Notes: generated from the sequence alone by a model not told the origin. A stretch of 64,000 nucleotides of DNA from Phoronis australis (GCA_002633005.1 NMRA01000001.1:4450995-4514994); one strand, 5' to 3'. Positions 22,808 to 34,783 are shown, counted from the first letter of the stretch. Numbers and translations: made by a program.

Positions 22808-25507
22808 ATGAAGTTCCTTTTAGTTCTTGCTGCCATCGTCGCCGCAACAGCAGCGCAAGCGCCGAAGCCTTGTGGTTAGTATACACTGATATAATTTAAA
22901 ATAATTTCATAATTTTAACAAGACAATTGTAAATTTATGAAGACTATTGCTTTGTAAAAACTGCAAGGTGACGAAGCCTCAATATAGCCGTTTAGTTCAG
23001 TGGTCTAAGTAACAGTTCCATTGTGTTTGCTGTATGGTATTGTTGCACATGTCATAAAATTATAACATTTCTCCCCAACGTTTCTCTAGATTAACATTTT
23101 ACCTGCTTCTTTCAGTCACACCACCGGAATGGGAAGCTCGAGAGATGAGGGTAAGGAACACAGTCTAGCATGGATATAAACCCATATGGGAGAACACTCA
23201 TACCCGGTACATGGAAATGGGGCGCATATGGGAAAACTCATACATAAATAAGTCCATATGAGAGGTACACTCTATTGTGGCAAGAACAGGAAAATTGATA
23301 TTAATGGATAGCGTCAGTCATTACAATCGCTATTAGAATTTTTAAGTTTTTGAAAAAATCCTAATAGCAGAGCACATAATTTTGAACCCAGACGATCAGA
23401 CAGCGACATAACTTGAGCTTTTCCATTCTCTCTTCCAGATGAGGCATCCGCACCATCAAACCACTTTCGCCAAGATCTCCTATGACGCCATCAACCAACG
23501 TATCAGGAGAGTGGAGGCTATTATGCCATCCTTCAAACACGAAAAGGAGTTCTTTGATGAGTTATTTATCTTCAAGGAGGTAAACATAGTTCTAATGTAT
23601 TGAAACAGTAGTTTAGTAAACAACCAAGCTACAAAAGTCTTTCAATGTTAAAATAAAAAATCACATGTTTGCAGGCTTTATACGTAAAGAGGTGGATTGT
23701 CAGTCCGCTCATGTGTTGGTGTGAGAGTTAAAAAGCTAATTAGATGCATACATATTTCCTAACTTGTTCAATAATTGAATTTCCTTGTGCAAGTGAAAAT
23801 TTTATCAGTAAGATGCACAAGTTGCATTTAGTCCTCGCCACCCTATAGTCTTGTCTATCATGTAGTCTTGTCCATCCTGTAGCCTGGTCCATCTTGTAGT
23901 CTTGTCTATCCTGTAATCTTGATCATCTTGTAGTCTTCTCTGTGTCTATCCTGTAGTCTTGTCCATCCTGTGGTCTTGTTGATCCTGTAGTCTTGTCCAT
24001 CTTGTAGTCTTGTCTATCCTGTAATCTTGATCATCTTGTAGTCTTCTGTATCCTATAGTCTTGTCCATCCTGTAGCCTTGTGCATCTTGTAGTTTTACCA
24101 ACCTGTAATCTTGATCATTTTGTAATTTTTTTTTGTATCCTGTAGTCTTGCATATCCTGTGGTCCGTCGATTTTGTAGTCTTGTATCCATTGTCATGATC
24201 TTACCCGTGATGTGGCATTGTACTGTCTATTCTGTAGTCTTGTCCGTGACGCGGTCTTGAGTCCATTATTTACTCTTCCCCGTGGTGTAGTCTTGTGCCC
24301 ATTCTGTAGTCTTGACCGTGATGTCTTGTGCTTCTTGTTGTTTGCCCAGTACTGTAGTGTTGCCCACGCTGTAGTCCTGCCCGTGCATTCTTGCCCATTG
24401 CTCATTTTCCAGAAAAAGGGATACAGAATGAACTTGAAGACGAAGGAGTGCAAGGTATTTGATCTCAAAGAATCGTTTCACGCTGCTCAGGTGCCATACA
24501 ATGCCACCAGTTTTGGCGAGGCGTACGTCGGCACGAACGCGTTGGAGCGCGAAGGAGTTCTTGTCACATTGTGGGGAGGCAAGACACCGCGTGGACGTAA
24601 GTGAGAGACACTTGATTTTTTCCTAAGCGATCACGCTCGTTGCAAACATAGACTTCGTTGTTGACTCGAGGCCAGAAAGAAATGTTACTGCAACAAATTA
24701 AAAGTTCGTGGCGTATTTGAGATATAGCGTGTTGCTTGAACCTGGTGAACGTGATAGTGAGGTCTGATGAGCGCCACATTTTGATAAACGTTTGTATGTG
24801 ACCCAACAATAGTCGGTTTTGACAACAATTCGTGATTCATATTATTTTGCATGCATTTTCTTCCTCCCAGATGAATTTTTTGGAGCAGTAACACACCCAG
24901 ACTGCATTCCCGTCGCTTACGGCTTCCGTGACAAGACGAAAAGAAGAGGACACCACACAACGTACGTATTCTGGCAAACAAAAATGAATGCATTAAGATA
25001 TCAGTCTCGATTAAGGTGACGTCAGAACTTTCTTTACTTGGTGGAAAGGCCTCTAAGATGTTTCTGCAATAGATACAGGTTATCCATGGGCGCTGAAAAA
25101 AGTGGGGGCTTAAGCTTCCAAGAACCCCTGTGATGCACTGCCTATAGACCATGGGCTGCGCAACACTGTAAAAGTAGGGTGGGGGGCAATAGTATGTACT
25201 TTTTGTGGCAAAGAATGCAATTTAAACGATCACTGCATACATGTGATCCGGTGAAGTGAGTGTCCGAAGACATTTTTTCGTCATCACTATAGTTGTAATA
25301 ACTATAATTATTAAACTAATTCGCATGTATTAAGTTCATTACAACAATTGTAATAAAAACAAGACAGCAAGTCTTCTCAAATATCTGTATTATGGATCGG
25401 TTGACTGTTGACGCGTTCTGTTCACTTATACTTTCAGACTGTTTGACGTGACTCTCGGTATCTCCGACCCCAACGTATTCATTCCACCAAGAGAGTGTAA
25501 GCAGTGA
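22808..25507 (+). CDS. Ependymin-related protein, copy B (complete)
   Basis: A complete secreted ependymin-related protein of 195 residues. Exons: 22808-22874, 23116-23150, 23439-23579, 24413-24596, 24871-24961 and 25438-25507. All have GT-AG borders and consistent phases. The signal peptide is MKFLLVLAAIVAATAAQ. The four conserved cysteines are at about 22, 94, 154 and 193. The N-glycosylation site is N111-A-T. Family landmarks are PPEWEAREM, ISYDAINQRIRRVE, FGEAYVGT, GVLVTLWGG and the C-terminal ISDPNVFIPPREC. EPDR proteins are extracellular beta-barrel proteins that bind hydrophobic ligands. The ligand here is unknown. GCCGCC precedes the ATG, a good Kozak context. ATTAAA near 25582 may serve as polyadenylation signal. 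The copy A exon lengths (67, 35, 184, 70) are identical, so the pair is a tandem duplication. The stop lies 136 bp from the stop of the opposing gene. Confidence 0.95.
23830..24405 (+). repeat. Minisatellite of TGTAGTCTTGTCCATCC units in EPDR copy B intron 3
   Basis: Thirty or so imperfect copies of a 15 to 17-bp unit (CTTGTCCATCCTGTAGT-like), degenerating to CTTGCCCATTG at the 3' end. It stops within about ten bases of the exon 4 acceptor at 24411-24412. The array's pyrimidine-rich units appear to supply the polypyrimidine tract. Confidence 0.85.
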
Positions 25508-25643
25508 ACAGTCATCAACGTCAAAAAACAATGGATTCATCAATTTATCCAGCTTAGTATATGAGGAAACTGAATTACATGTATTAAAACAGATTTTAAG
25601 AAAACGAGTCGAACAAAAAATGCTTGTTTCAAGATCATGCAGC

Positions 25644-27930
25644 TCATCGCTTATTTCTGGTCGAACAAGTTAAGTCAATATGTATTTTATTTTGACGATT
25701 AGCTTCCATTCGAAAGTTGTAGAATGACGTTCCTTCTTGAAGTGCACGCGATGGTGCTGCCCCCAAAGGGCTTTTATAAAATGTCGAAGTGCCACCGTAG
25801 CGTTTGGTGAACAGCGAGGCACCCACACGGCGCTTGTCGGATGGCGCTGTGGATGTCCTCTTTTTCGTCTTATTCTGATCACGTTTTGCTGATCGCCTCG
25901 CTTTAATCGGCGAGTTGCATGGTAACCTCTGAAATGTGAATGAAAAAAGTCAATCCCGATAGGCTTCAAAAGGAAACGAGAAATAAGACAAAAATTGATA
26001 AAGATTATTATGCCACATTCTCATGCCCATTGTTACGGCCTGTATAACACGTATCAACATAATTCGTCAGTGGGCAGGACCACAGTTGTAACTGATTCAA
26101 ATTTTTTAGCACAGGATTGTTAATTATGCGTGAATACCAAAACAGAAGACAACAAATGGGCGTCTAAGCTTACCGCAGTTTTAGCCTTCTTGGTTGGCGA
26201 AACTCTTACGCTCCCGTATGCAGTTGAAATTACGCGTTGTTTTAGTTTTCGTTTGGCACACGAACTCTTTGTAACGTCTCTAGTCGACCTTTCTGAGCCT
26301 GTTACTGTCTCGTGTTGTTGGGCGGTGCTGGGGTTATAGTCGGTTGTGGCACCGGTGGGCGTAGAAGTGATCTGCTAGAACGACGTCGTCATCAGTGTTA
26401 GCAACAGGAGATAACCCGCCACTCAGGGGGAGGGTGGGCTCCTGTCACCCAAGCCATGTTCAAAAGATCTTAAAGCTTTCTTTGAACGGTCTAGCCATAA
26501 CTTTCCAAATATAATAAACGGTCAAGTTTTATTGTCTTACTTTCAAAAGTGCTGGACCCAACCGTTATAACATTCACCAATCTAAACACCCAGGAACAAC
26601 GCGCACGCAATGATTAATGTTAAGAATTCTTCATATATTCACCTTTCTCTTTACGATAGGGTTTGTATATATCCTAGCAATATCGTTGAGTCGTTTTCTT
26701 CGGACAAAGCCCGCAGATCTCCTCGATAGGGTCCACTTTGTTCGTCTCGGCTGAATGAATGGCCTGTGAACTGTTTTGCTCAACAGTCGAGGACTTCCTT
26801 TAGGAGCATACGGGGACGCTTGTTGTAGGTTATCCAACTGGTGGGCGTGCTGGAAGGGAGGATTAGGAACAATATGTAGCCACGGTTAATGCATTCTACT
26901 GCACACTTAAGATTGCGTCATCTAAACTATTTAAATGCACAACCAGCTGCAATCCTTGAAACAAAAAACTACCGTATATGTGCATATTTAGGTCCATGGT
27001 GCTACTCCAAGTAATGAAAAGGATAATTATATTTTAAGCAATTGTTTTCACACATAGGCGCATGCGTTGTTTTTTGACTGGAGGCACGGGTTTGGTGCGT
27101 TTTTAAAAAGCATTTCCGGAACCACTGTCCATAATTTTGCACCATTAAGCTATTGACCAACCAGCGTTTGTTGGTTGCTTCTAAAAATAAGATTCGACGC
27201 TGCAAACTTGAATTCTATTAGTACTTTATGGCGGTATGGCTTTAAATAACGTTATTGTTTTAAAAGACTGTTTTTTGAATTTCAAAAGATTGGTGAACTC
27301 CTTCTCACTCTCTCGAAGCCGTTTCTCACGGCTATGTACAGTATAGACAGCTCATGGTGGAGAAAGAACTCAAGGTAATGGGCAACTTCTTTTTCGGCTA
27401 GGTCACTGCGTTTGGTTTTTCACTTAACTTACCACGTGCATGTCCCGCGGTGTTAGGTGAGACTCGATGAGCGGACTCTTTGGTCCTAGCTCCAGCTCCT
27501 CTAACGTCCTGCAGCTCGTTGGTCCTTCCAGCGCCTCTAACGTCCTGCACTGTCCGTTAGACTTTGAATCGGAATCCACTTGTCTACCAGCCTCTACTAA
27601 AGAATGAAAACATCACTCGAGGACTCTGCCACAGCCCGAAAGAGACCCATGGTGTAGCTGGGGGAAAGACTCGGATTGAAAGTCGTTTGCAAAAACGTCA
27701 GTGGACCATCTTAGAGTAACATTAGAACATACATCAAACAATACGCGTAAACTGACGTGGATTGGCGTATCAAAGGGATATATTAGGTCTAACAATTTGT
27801 AGTCACCGTTAGAACCGAGGAACAACAATGGCTTCTCTCTGTTCATGCATCTGACAACATGCGCCACAATAGCAATCCTGTATACGAACAAATGGAGTAG
27901 TAGGCAAGTCTTACCTTCGTCCTCAGCCAT
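25644..27930 (-). CDS. Unrecognised basic S/T-P-rich protein, five exons
   Basis: Found by joining small exons: 27930-27915 (ATG, MAEDE), 27596-27433, 26837-26643, 26371-26174 and 25928-25644 (stop TGA at 25646-25644). Every junction has AG and GT and the phases agree (1, 0, 0, 0), giving 285 residues. I do not recognise the family. Residues 20-44 contain a duplicated CRTLE(A/E)LE motif. Residues 60-125 are basic (SRRSAGFVRRKRLNDI). Residues 165-215 hold nuclear-localisation-like runs (KRKLKQR, SPTKKAK, SPIKARRSAKR). S183-P-T-K and S197-P-I-K are full CDK consensus sites. Further SP/TP sites are at 46, 54, 68 and 75. The C-terminus is rich in glycine and aromatic residues (KRYGGTSTFYKSPLG). 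A nuclear, cell-cycle-phosphorylated protein is inference. The gene is convergent with EPDR copy B. Confidence 0.72.
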
Positions 27931-28040
27931 CTGTCCTTGACTCAAGTGCCGAATAACTACCCTACAGACTACGCTCTGTGATATGTCCTCACTGACTGTA
28001 GAAACAACAGTCAGGTAGATAATATACAGCAGTTGACTTT

Positions 28041-28195
28041 CAATATGTTGTCGGGTTTTCAGACCTCAAAAAACGTGGTAATGACCGAGGGAGCCTAGGT
28101 CATTTATCACATCTTTGGTATCTGAAAACCAACATATTCTCCAAGTGTGAAAGGGAATGTTTTATTATATGATTAAATTTCCTAAGTAAGTCATG
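28041..28195. mobile_element. Palindromic MITE, copy 1
   Basis: Near-perfect inverted halves around GGTTTTCAGACCTC and its complement (ATCTGAAAACC), followed by a tail GTGAAAGGGAATGTTTTAT. The same structure and tail recur at 43313-43454. Confidence 0.65.
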
Positions 28196-28255
28196 GGACT
28201 GAAGGAGGGCGGTGTTTTGGATTTCCATCGCGTGTCGATCAGCTCGTTCGATGAG

Positions 28256-28415
28256 CAGTGGCGGATTTAGAGGGGGGCTAAGGGGGCCATGCCCCCCCCT
28301 AAAATTATCCCAGATTCCATTTGGCAGTTTGGGATGCGAATGTCTGACAGGCAAAATCCTGGCTAATACTCTGCCTTGCCCCCCCCCCCTAACTCAAAAT
28401 CCTGTATCCGCCCTT
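28256..28415 (+). mobile_element. MITE, CAGTGGCGGATTTA family, copy 2
   Basis: A 160-bp element starting CAGTGGCGGATTTAGAGG and ending with the inverse of a GGCGGATACAGGATTTTG end. It is bordered by the direct repeat GATGAG (28250-28255 and 28416-28421). It is closely similar to 28975-29131. Confidence 0.75.
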
Positions 28416-28720
28416 GATGAGTCATTTAGTTTTTTCACAAAACTTTGTGGCGAGATTTCGAAAGGAACAATAGATTTTATTTTGGAAAAGATATTCTGTT
28501 TTGGGTTATATAACGACAAACGTCGTTTAGTCATATCCATGCAATAGTTATGCCAATGCGATCGCACGCTTTGTGTAAGTACACTCAGAGCAGTGCACGG
28601 CGCTCAAGTCGGCGTACAGTTAGCGTGATGGTGGGAACTAGCAATTTGTTCGGTTATTTAAAAACAAATGTGACGTCAGACTACAGATGTTTTTAAAAAG
28701 GTTTCGAGTTCGGTGACGCG

Positions 28721-28890
28721 TTGGTGACGCAGTGGTAAAGTCGAGGCAAGCGAAATGTTTGAGATCGGATTCCAATCTAAATGAAGTATGTGAAACTTCA
28801 ACAACAACAAAAATGCGAAAAAAAAACATGAAACGGCGTTATTATACAGGTAGTTGTCAGTATTGCGATTGATTGACTCAGTGAGTTTAT
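28721..28890 (+). mobile_element. tRNA-derived SINE-like element, copy 1
   Basis: TTGGTGACGCAGTGGTAAAG resembles a pol III A box, and GGATTCCAATC stands where a B box is expected. An A-rich patch and the shared tail GTCAGTATTGCGAT follow. The same order is seen at 44129-44275. Spacing and lack of a cloverleaf exclude a functional tRNA gene. Confidence 0.55.
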
Positions 28891-28974
28891 AACTATATAG
28901 TTTGTACAAATCATATAATAACAGAGAAAAGAAAATGTAGTCCCATGCTGTCTTTTAAAATCATATGAGGTGAC

Positions 28975-29131
28975 CAGTGGCGGATTTAGAGGGGTGCGCA
29001 GGGGGCCATGCCCCCCCTAAAATTCTCCCAGATTGCATTTGGCAGTACGGGGGTACGAATGTCTGACCGGCAAAATCCTAGCTAATACTCTGCCCTGGCC
29101 CCCCTTAACTCAAAATCCTGGATCCGCCCCT
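28975..29131 (+). mobile_element. MITE, CAGTGGCGGATTTA family, copy 3
   Basis: A 157-bp copy of the element at 28256, with ends CAGTGGCGGATTTAGAGG and the inverse of CAGGGGCGGATCCAGGATT. It is flanked by the direct repeat GGTGAC (28969-28974 and 29132-29137). Confidence 0.78.
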
Positions 29132-29137
29132 GGTGAC

Positions 29138-32100
29138 TGACCCTTTGCTAGCGATTTCGGCCTGACCCAATCAGCGTTGTGGTCATCAAAGAAACTCCTT
29201 TTAATTTATTTAATTTAGGCCACTTACGTTAACTCTTACTTGTTCATGTTCCTTACTTAAATGAAGAATGATTTCTGGACCAAGGAACAAGTGGCACTTC
29301 GCCAGTGCTCATTTTGACTCCATGCTTCGGGCACTTGATTTAGTGACATGCCAGAGCAATGCATGGGCGGCGTAGCCCCCTATGGTGCGCCGCCCGGCAA
29401 TGACGCTCTTGCCTAGGCCAGGAAACGATGTTCCCTTTCTCATGTTTATCCGAATACATAGTTGTAGTTTGTAACATGTGCATTGTGGTGAATTGACTAG
29501 CAATTAATATTAAGTCAAATTAATTAGCTACGACCGGAGGCCGAGCGGACGCCGACGCCATTACTGGTACTTACCAACTGTTTGGAACGAGGTGTCAGCC
29601 TCGTTATCACTGACCGTGAGCAGTGTGACGTCACTTGTGAGAGAGGAGATTGTGATCGAGTCTGAAACGAAAAGACATGAGAAACTAAAATTATGGTGTT
29701 GCATTTGCGATTGTTATCTCAAAACACAAGAACAAGATTAACTGTATTCACGTGCAAGCTAACAGATAACAAATAGATTACCCCAGTACATATGACGTCC
29801 CAACAACACAACAGTGACACTTGTGATCATCCTTCAAAGTTGGCTGGCGCTTCTGCTGCTGGCTAAACTGCCAGTAAAAACGCTAACGTTCAAGTTACCA
29901 CGTGATTTGAATATTTCACCACCATTATCACCCCTACCACCACCATCATCATGCATAACCGCAACCAGGCGAATTTTAGGAACAGATCAACATGTGCATG
30001 CAGTTAGACTTGAGATTGAATAAACATCCTGTTTTACAAACTCAACTAAGCAACATATCCGCCTTCTACCTGCTAACAGACTGTCTTCCTCGTGTATAAT
30101 TATACTTTGGCTCTGCCTTGGTTTCACATCTTCAATTTTCATCGATTCTTTGTATTTCTGAGTTGAGTCTATCGTATATTCGTCCACGGTGTCCTCTCGT
30201 AGAACTGTAAATGAATTGCCGTCATGCTTACAGTGTCTATGAATAAAATTCAACACAACTGCAGTCGGTTTGCTGGGACAGATGGTTGCACTCGTTAGTC
30301 AGCAAAGGTTGAAAGGTCCGGTAAATTCAGTTCTGATTCACAAACAGGGCTCATCAACTGGCCAAACGTGATGATGCTGTCCTCTCAGAACACGGCTTGT
30401 GTACCCATCGCCAAATACAAACCTGATGGGTCCTGGTTTATGACAATGACCCGTTTTATTAACAAAGTGAGAAACTGTAATAAACCGGTGTCAAAATAGC
30501 CTACTTCTGGCCAGTCAGCTAGTCAGAGATGTGGCCCTAGGCGCAAGCGGCACTTCCGTAGCCCGCCATCGGGTGGTATTTCCAATTAGTCAGCTCGAGA
30601 GCAATGGTACTCCCAATGCCTGGTCGGGAGTACTTGCGAGGCTTACTCGGGGGATGGTCCCAAATATTGATCTAGATCGGATGGACGCTCCTGGGCTTGC
30701 GTCCCATATAACCAGCTCAAGTGTACTCGCAACCGTTGACACCGTCAGCCGGCTGGTGTACTCGCATGAACACTGGGAGAGGTAGGTCTACTTCAACAGC
30801 CGCGTCTCGTTGATTACCGGTACTCCCATAGCCAGGTTTTTGACAGGCTTAAAGTTTTTAATTTGGGTACCGTGGTTCTCGGATCCACTATAGTTCGACG
30901 TAAGGGATACTAGATTTGTAAACGAATTCTTAAAGGTAAAGTAGTGAGGGTGAATACATAACTATTCTATAGAAAAATGAGTTGCTTGTAGTCGGAAAAG
31001 AAAATGGAGCTGAACAAAATTAGACCTACATATATAATACACAATTTTGCTATCATCTCTAACCTCCGATCTGTCTATATAGGAAGTAATCTATGAGACA
31101 TGTCATTTTTGGCTTCATACAACGGGGGTTCACTATATTCGACAACAGTTTGTTACAATAGCTCGATTTTAAGTACAAAAAGTCGGACCGCAAGTTATGA
31201 CTCGTCTTAATTCCGACTTATTACAACGATCTGGTGTGTCATAAAGCGGACCGTTGTATTAAATCAGAGCCCATCACCGTGGAAAGAATCCTCCTACATG
31301 AGCGCACCCAGCCTAACATATAGGGGGCTCGAATTTCTCGGTATGGGGACCTTTTACTGAACAAAATCAACGAAGACTAAAAAAAGAACGGGGCCATTAG
31401 GTTCAGGCCAACGAATTGTCCATCTGCGCCGATTTCCAGTGTCCTTTGTGGACTTTTGCCTAATTCGCCCCCGCCCCCCTTCCCCCTGGTGCACTCATAC
31501 CCTAACCGGTTGAGATTGGGCTTCTCGACCGGTTTGCGTACCGCATAATCTGCCGGTTTAAACCAAAAACACCATGATCTTTGGTTAGTTGCCGTTCTCT
31601 AAATAATGAGACCGTAATAAACACATATTGGGGGCCACCATAGTATTTTTTAATTTTCGTTTTGAAAGTATGTAAATAGCACATTTAAATAGTTGGTGAA
31701 AAGAACGCGTGATTAGGCCTTTGAATTTTGAAAATTGGACAAGAAATGTGACTTTACAACCTAAAACGTTTGCTTAATGTTGCAATAATATGATCTTCAT
31801 TAATTCCACGGGGTGTGCAACCTAACTGTGCCAATTACCAAACCATCAGGCAGCAGTTGGATTTTTGGGTAAACCAAGTGCCATCTTACAATACTTGGCA
31901 TGACCCAGCTCCCGACTCAAAAGCTTGACTCACTAACCGCGGAGTGCGGGCATCGTGTTAGTGAAGCCAGGTAAGAGCAAATCCGCTGAACCGTTTTTTG
32001 GGGGTACGTATTTTACATACATAGAATGTGGGCATCGTGTTCTGTGAGTCCAGGTAGGCTCAAATCATTGAACTGTTTTTGGGGTGCGTAAACCGTGTTT

Positions 32101-32984
32101 TGTGAGTTCAGCTTCTCGTATGTATTCTGTAAATGGAGTTTTTGTAGCTTTGCGCCTAGGGTGCCCATCATTGAATGGGTCTGTTACACGGTAGGTCTCA
32201 GTGCCTGTCTGCGCATGTGCTAGCCATGTACTTGTGCAGGTGCACGTTCTTCTTTTGTCTCGTATTACTTCGTTTGTTGACCTCATTAATCTATTTTAAT
32301 GTGGTGCCATTAATATCGTCGAAGCAAAAAGCTCTCTTCAAGCGTATGTTTTGTAACTGAAGGTCAGCTATAAAGAAATTCGAAAGTAGCCTAAAGTGAG
32401 GTATATCACCGACATCCAGCCCATGTGTATTAAAGTAAGATACATCACCGACCTCCAGAGGGCGTGTATTACAAACTCAACGAACTATACTGTCGTTCAA
32501 CTTCAGAATTTGCGTTTCAGTGAAGAAGCGAAAACACCATAGCGAGAAAGTACAGTACTGACCTTGGTTTATAGGAGAACGTGATGATCGGTGATGTTGC
32601 GTCTTGTCCTGCTTTGTACCAAACCTACACCGACATAACCGTGAAAATATCCCACCCATGGTTACCAAAAACTACGAATTCTCAACACAAACATGGCATG
32701 TTTACAAACCCCTAACATTTCCAAGCTTTTTTCATTACCGAGACAATAACGTGACGTCATTAACTTGATGCCCAATAATATTAGGTTCATACGAGTGGTG
32801 AAATGTTAGCGAAGTAAGTGAGTAAGTAAATTTTCTATTATAGTGATATGCGTTCATATAGATGGTTGAAACCAAGAAATAACAAAACAGTAACACCCAG
32901 CCCACCGCGGGGCTTAGAAGTCACTTTAGATACATGAAAAACTGAAGAACAAGTGTACAGGCGTTGCATCAAAAAGCAAGAGCA
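29138..32984. other. Intergenic repeat-rich stretch without supported genes
   Basis: No exon chain could be built. 30531-30785 is a relatively GC-rich open frame of unknown nature with repeated AGTACTCGC-like words. 31292-31500 shares CCAGCCTAACATATAGGG-type sequence with the interior of the element at 10670. 30869-31265 looks like a decayed DNA element (CCACTATAGTTCGAC and TTCACTATATTCGAC words). The remainder shows nothing I can name. Confidence 0.3.
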
Positions 32985-33600
32985 TCAAAAAGAAAACACA
33001 ATGACAGAGTGATTATACACAAATAAAAATTTTCCGTACCTCAAAATGTTTTTGATGAAGAATGCACTTTTCCTGATAAGATCTTTTTGCATAATGGTAA
33101 GTAATTTACTTTCACAGCTGTCTGCACCAAATCGTGGATATTTAATCTCAACTTGAGAGTAAAAGGTGCTTCTAATATCTAAGAAAAACGGATACTCAAA
33201 CAGAAAATGTACTTCGGATTCGACCTGACCAGTGCGACAAAGACAGCAAGTTCTATCATCAAATTCCAGAGAACGAAAACGCCCAACCACAACCAATAAC
33301 TGTGGGGTTCTGGTTCTAATGCGCAAGAATTGGCCTACTAGACCGAGTTAAGTCTAACTGCCCGTATGGCTCAACTTCAAAAACATTTTTCATCAAAACA
33401 TACTGTAGCCAGACCGAAGCATTTTCCAAAGGATGCACACATGAGCATCTGAATAAGGAACAAATTGAGAACACGTTTATAGCGGTAACATGGTCCAAAT
33501 AAAAAGTTCCTCCTTGGATAGACGCGGATTATAACCACTTCACATGCGCGAACAGCTAGTTTTCCCACCATGAGATTAGGGGTGTCTATCATGGATTAAA
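32985..33600 (-). pseudogene. Decayed 3' end of a LINE (reverse transcriptase C-terminal region)
   Basis: On the minus strand, the segment from about 33326 to 32985 reads LRIRTRTPQ-like, then GRFRSLEFDDRTCCLC, then VESEVHFLFEYPFF. This is the C-terminal zinc-knuckle region of invertebrate LINE polymerases. The first two cysteines and the histidine are present, but the usual cysteine before PFF is tyrosine. Upstream to 33600 the LINE-like reading continues only with frameshifts. It is a dead, 5'-truncated copy. Confidence 0.6.
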
Positions 33601-34531
33601 TACCCAGTGTAATGTAACAGTATAACTCTACTTCGTACAGTATAAGCAACCAAAATGTCTGCGATTTAATTTCAAGACCTTTGGCGTGTTACATAACCAC
33701 AAACTGTTCACTGTCAAGTCCTGTGTGACCTTGTCGTAACAAGTCTATGTATTTAGCCAACTTCTACAAAACTCAGTAGAAGTATATATTTTTGAAAGTA
33801 AAAAGCCTGAAGTATTTGTAGATTTTACACACCAATCTGTCGCTAAACGGATCACGTGACCATGCCTTTAAGCGAAATTTACATGTAGTAAAAACGAAAG
33901 GCACATTCATAACAAAACAACGGTATAAATAACATTACCAAATTTCACTTGAGATATATGCTCAAGCTGAAATCTCAAAAAACACTGTTACAGTATTCTA
34001 AATTATCGTCTCGTTTCCATTTATGCAACATTTGATTTTTGTTCAACACATGAAAGTCTTATTTACGATACACCCTCATGCAAAAGTAGAGTGTTTTGGA
34101 GAAAGTACATATAGCACGATGGTATCTGAAAGTATGATGTTCCAAAGCCGACCAAATTTGGAAATTTTTCTAGGGTCCTACATATTTTAAAACTAAATGG
34201 CGATGCAAAGCGAACAACAAAAATAATACATAGATAATGGCTGCGAATGTCTAAATTTTACATATTATTTACATGAAATTAGTTGTTACACTGAACGACG
34301 ACTAAAACAGCTGAAGTGTACTAGTAAGGCGGTAATTTTGACCTGGCGCAAAAATAAACCCACAGGACGTTTTTGACTTTGAAAAATGAGTGACTCAGGA
34401 TCGATTTTCACAGGTTTTACACAAGACGTGTAAAATTTTCATCCCGTGAAAAATTACCCTGTCGCTGAAAACTTTTGTCAGGTAGCTGAAGTTTCGATGG
34501 GTTCGGCGCGTTTTTTGACGGTTGTGTATAA
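33601..34531. other. AT-rich intergenic sequence
   Basis: No open frame, splice chain or repeat that I could recognise. Confidence 0.3.
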
Positions 34532-34783
34532 CTAAGTAGTAATAAATCAAAACATCGGCATAAAGTTTGGGGTCCGTTTACGGAACAACCTCCGGGCGCT
34601 GTTTCTAAGAAGACACGAAGGAGTTTGGTGGAGACCAGCAAGGTGACGCCGAAAATTGAAGGGTTACCCCACAGTATGACATCAAAAGCTATTGGCACTG
34701 ACCTGGTTGCCAGTGACGACTTGGCTGCCACGACACATCCACGAGGGAAACGTAAACTGCAGGAGAACGTCGAGCAAAATTAA
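34532..34783 (+). CDS. Candidate C-terminal exon or fragment of unknown gene
   Basis: Open for 83 codons after a TAA at 34529-34531, ending in TAA at 34781-34783. Composition is protein-like and ends in basic patches: KKTRRSLVETSKVTPKIEG, then HPRGKRKLQENVEQN. The opposite strand is also open at 34417-34731, but its product looks less natural. No convincing acceptor or upstream exons were found, so it may be a last exon or a retroposed fragment. Family unknown. Confidence 0.3.
   Translation, partial: LSSNKSKHRHKVWGPFTEQPPGAVSKKTRRSLVETSKVTPKIEGLPHSMTSKAIGTDLVASDDLAATTHPRGKRKLQENVEQN

Noticed and set aside
24685-25152. 155-codon minus-strand frame
   Set aside because: Antisense to EPDR copy B exon 5 and introns. 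The plus strand has conserved family motifs; the minus product has none.
27263-27410. Short segment open on both strands (plus: LEAVSHGYVQYRQLMVEKE; minus: EKEVAHYLEFFLHHELS)
   Set aside because: On the minus strand it would need a 35-nt intron after the exon ending at 27433. On the plus strand no good acceptor exists. It may be part of a repeat; left out of the five-exon gene.
30531-30785. 84-codon plus-strand frame, GC-rich
   Set aside because: Contains repeated short words and no known motif; more likely repeat-derived.
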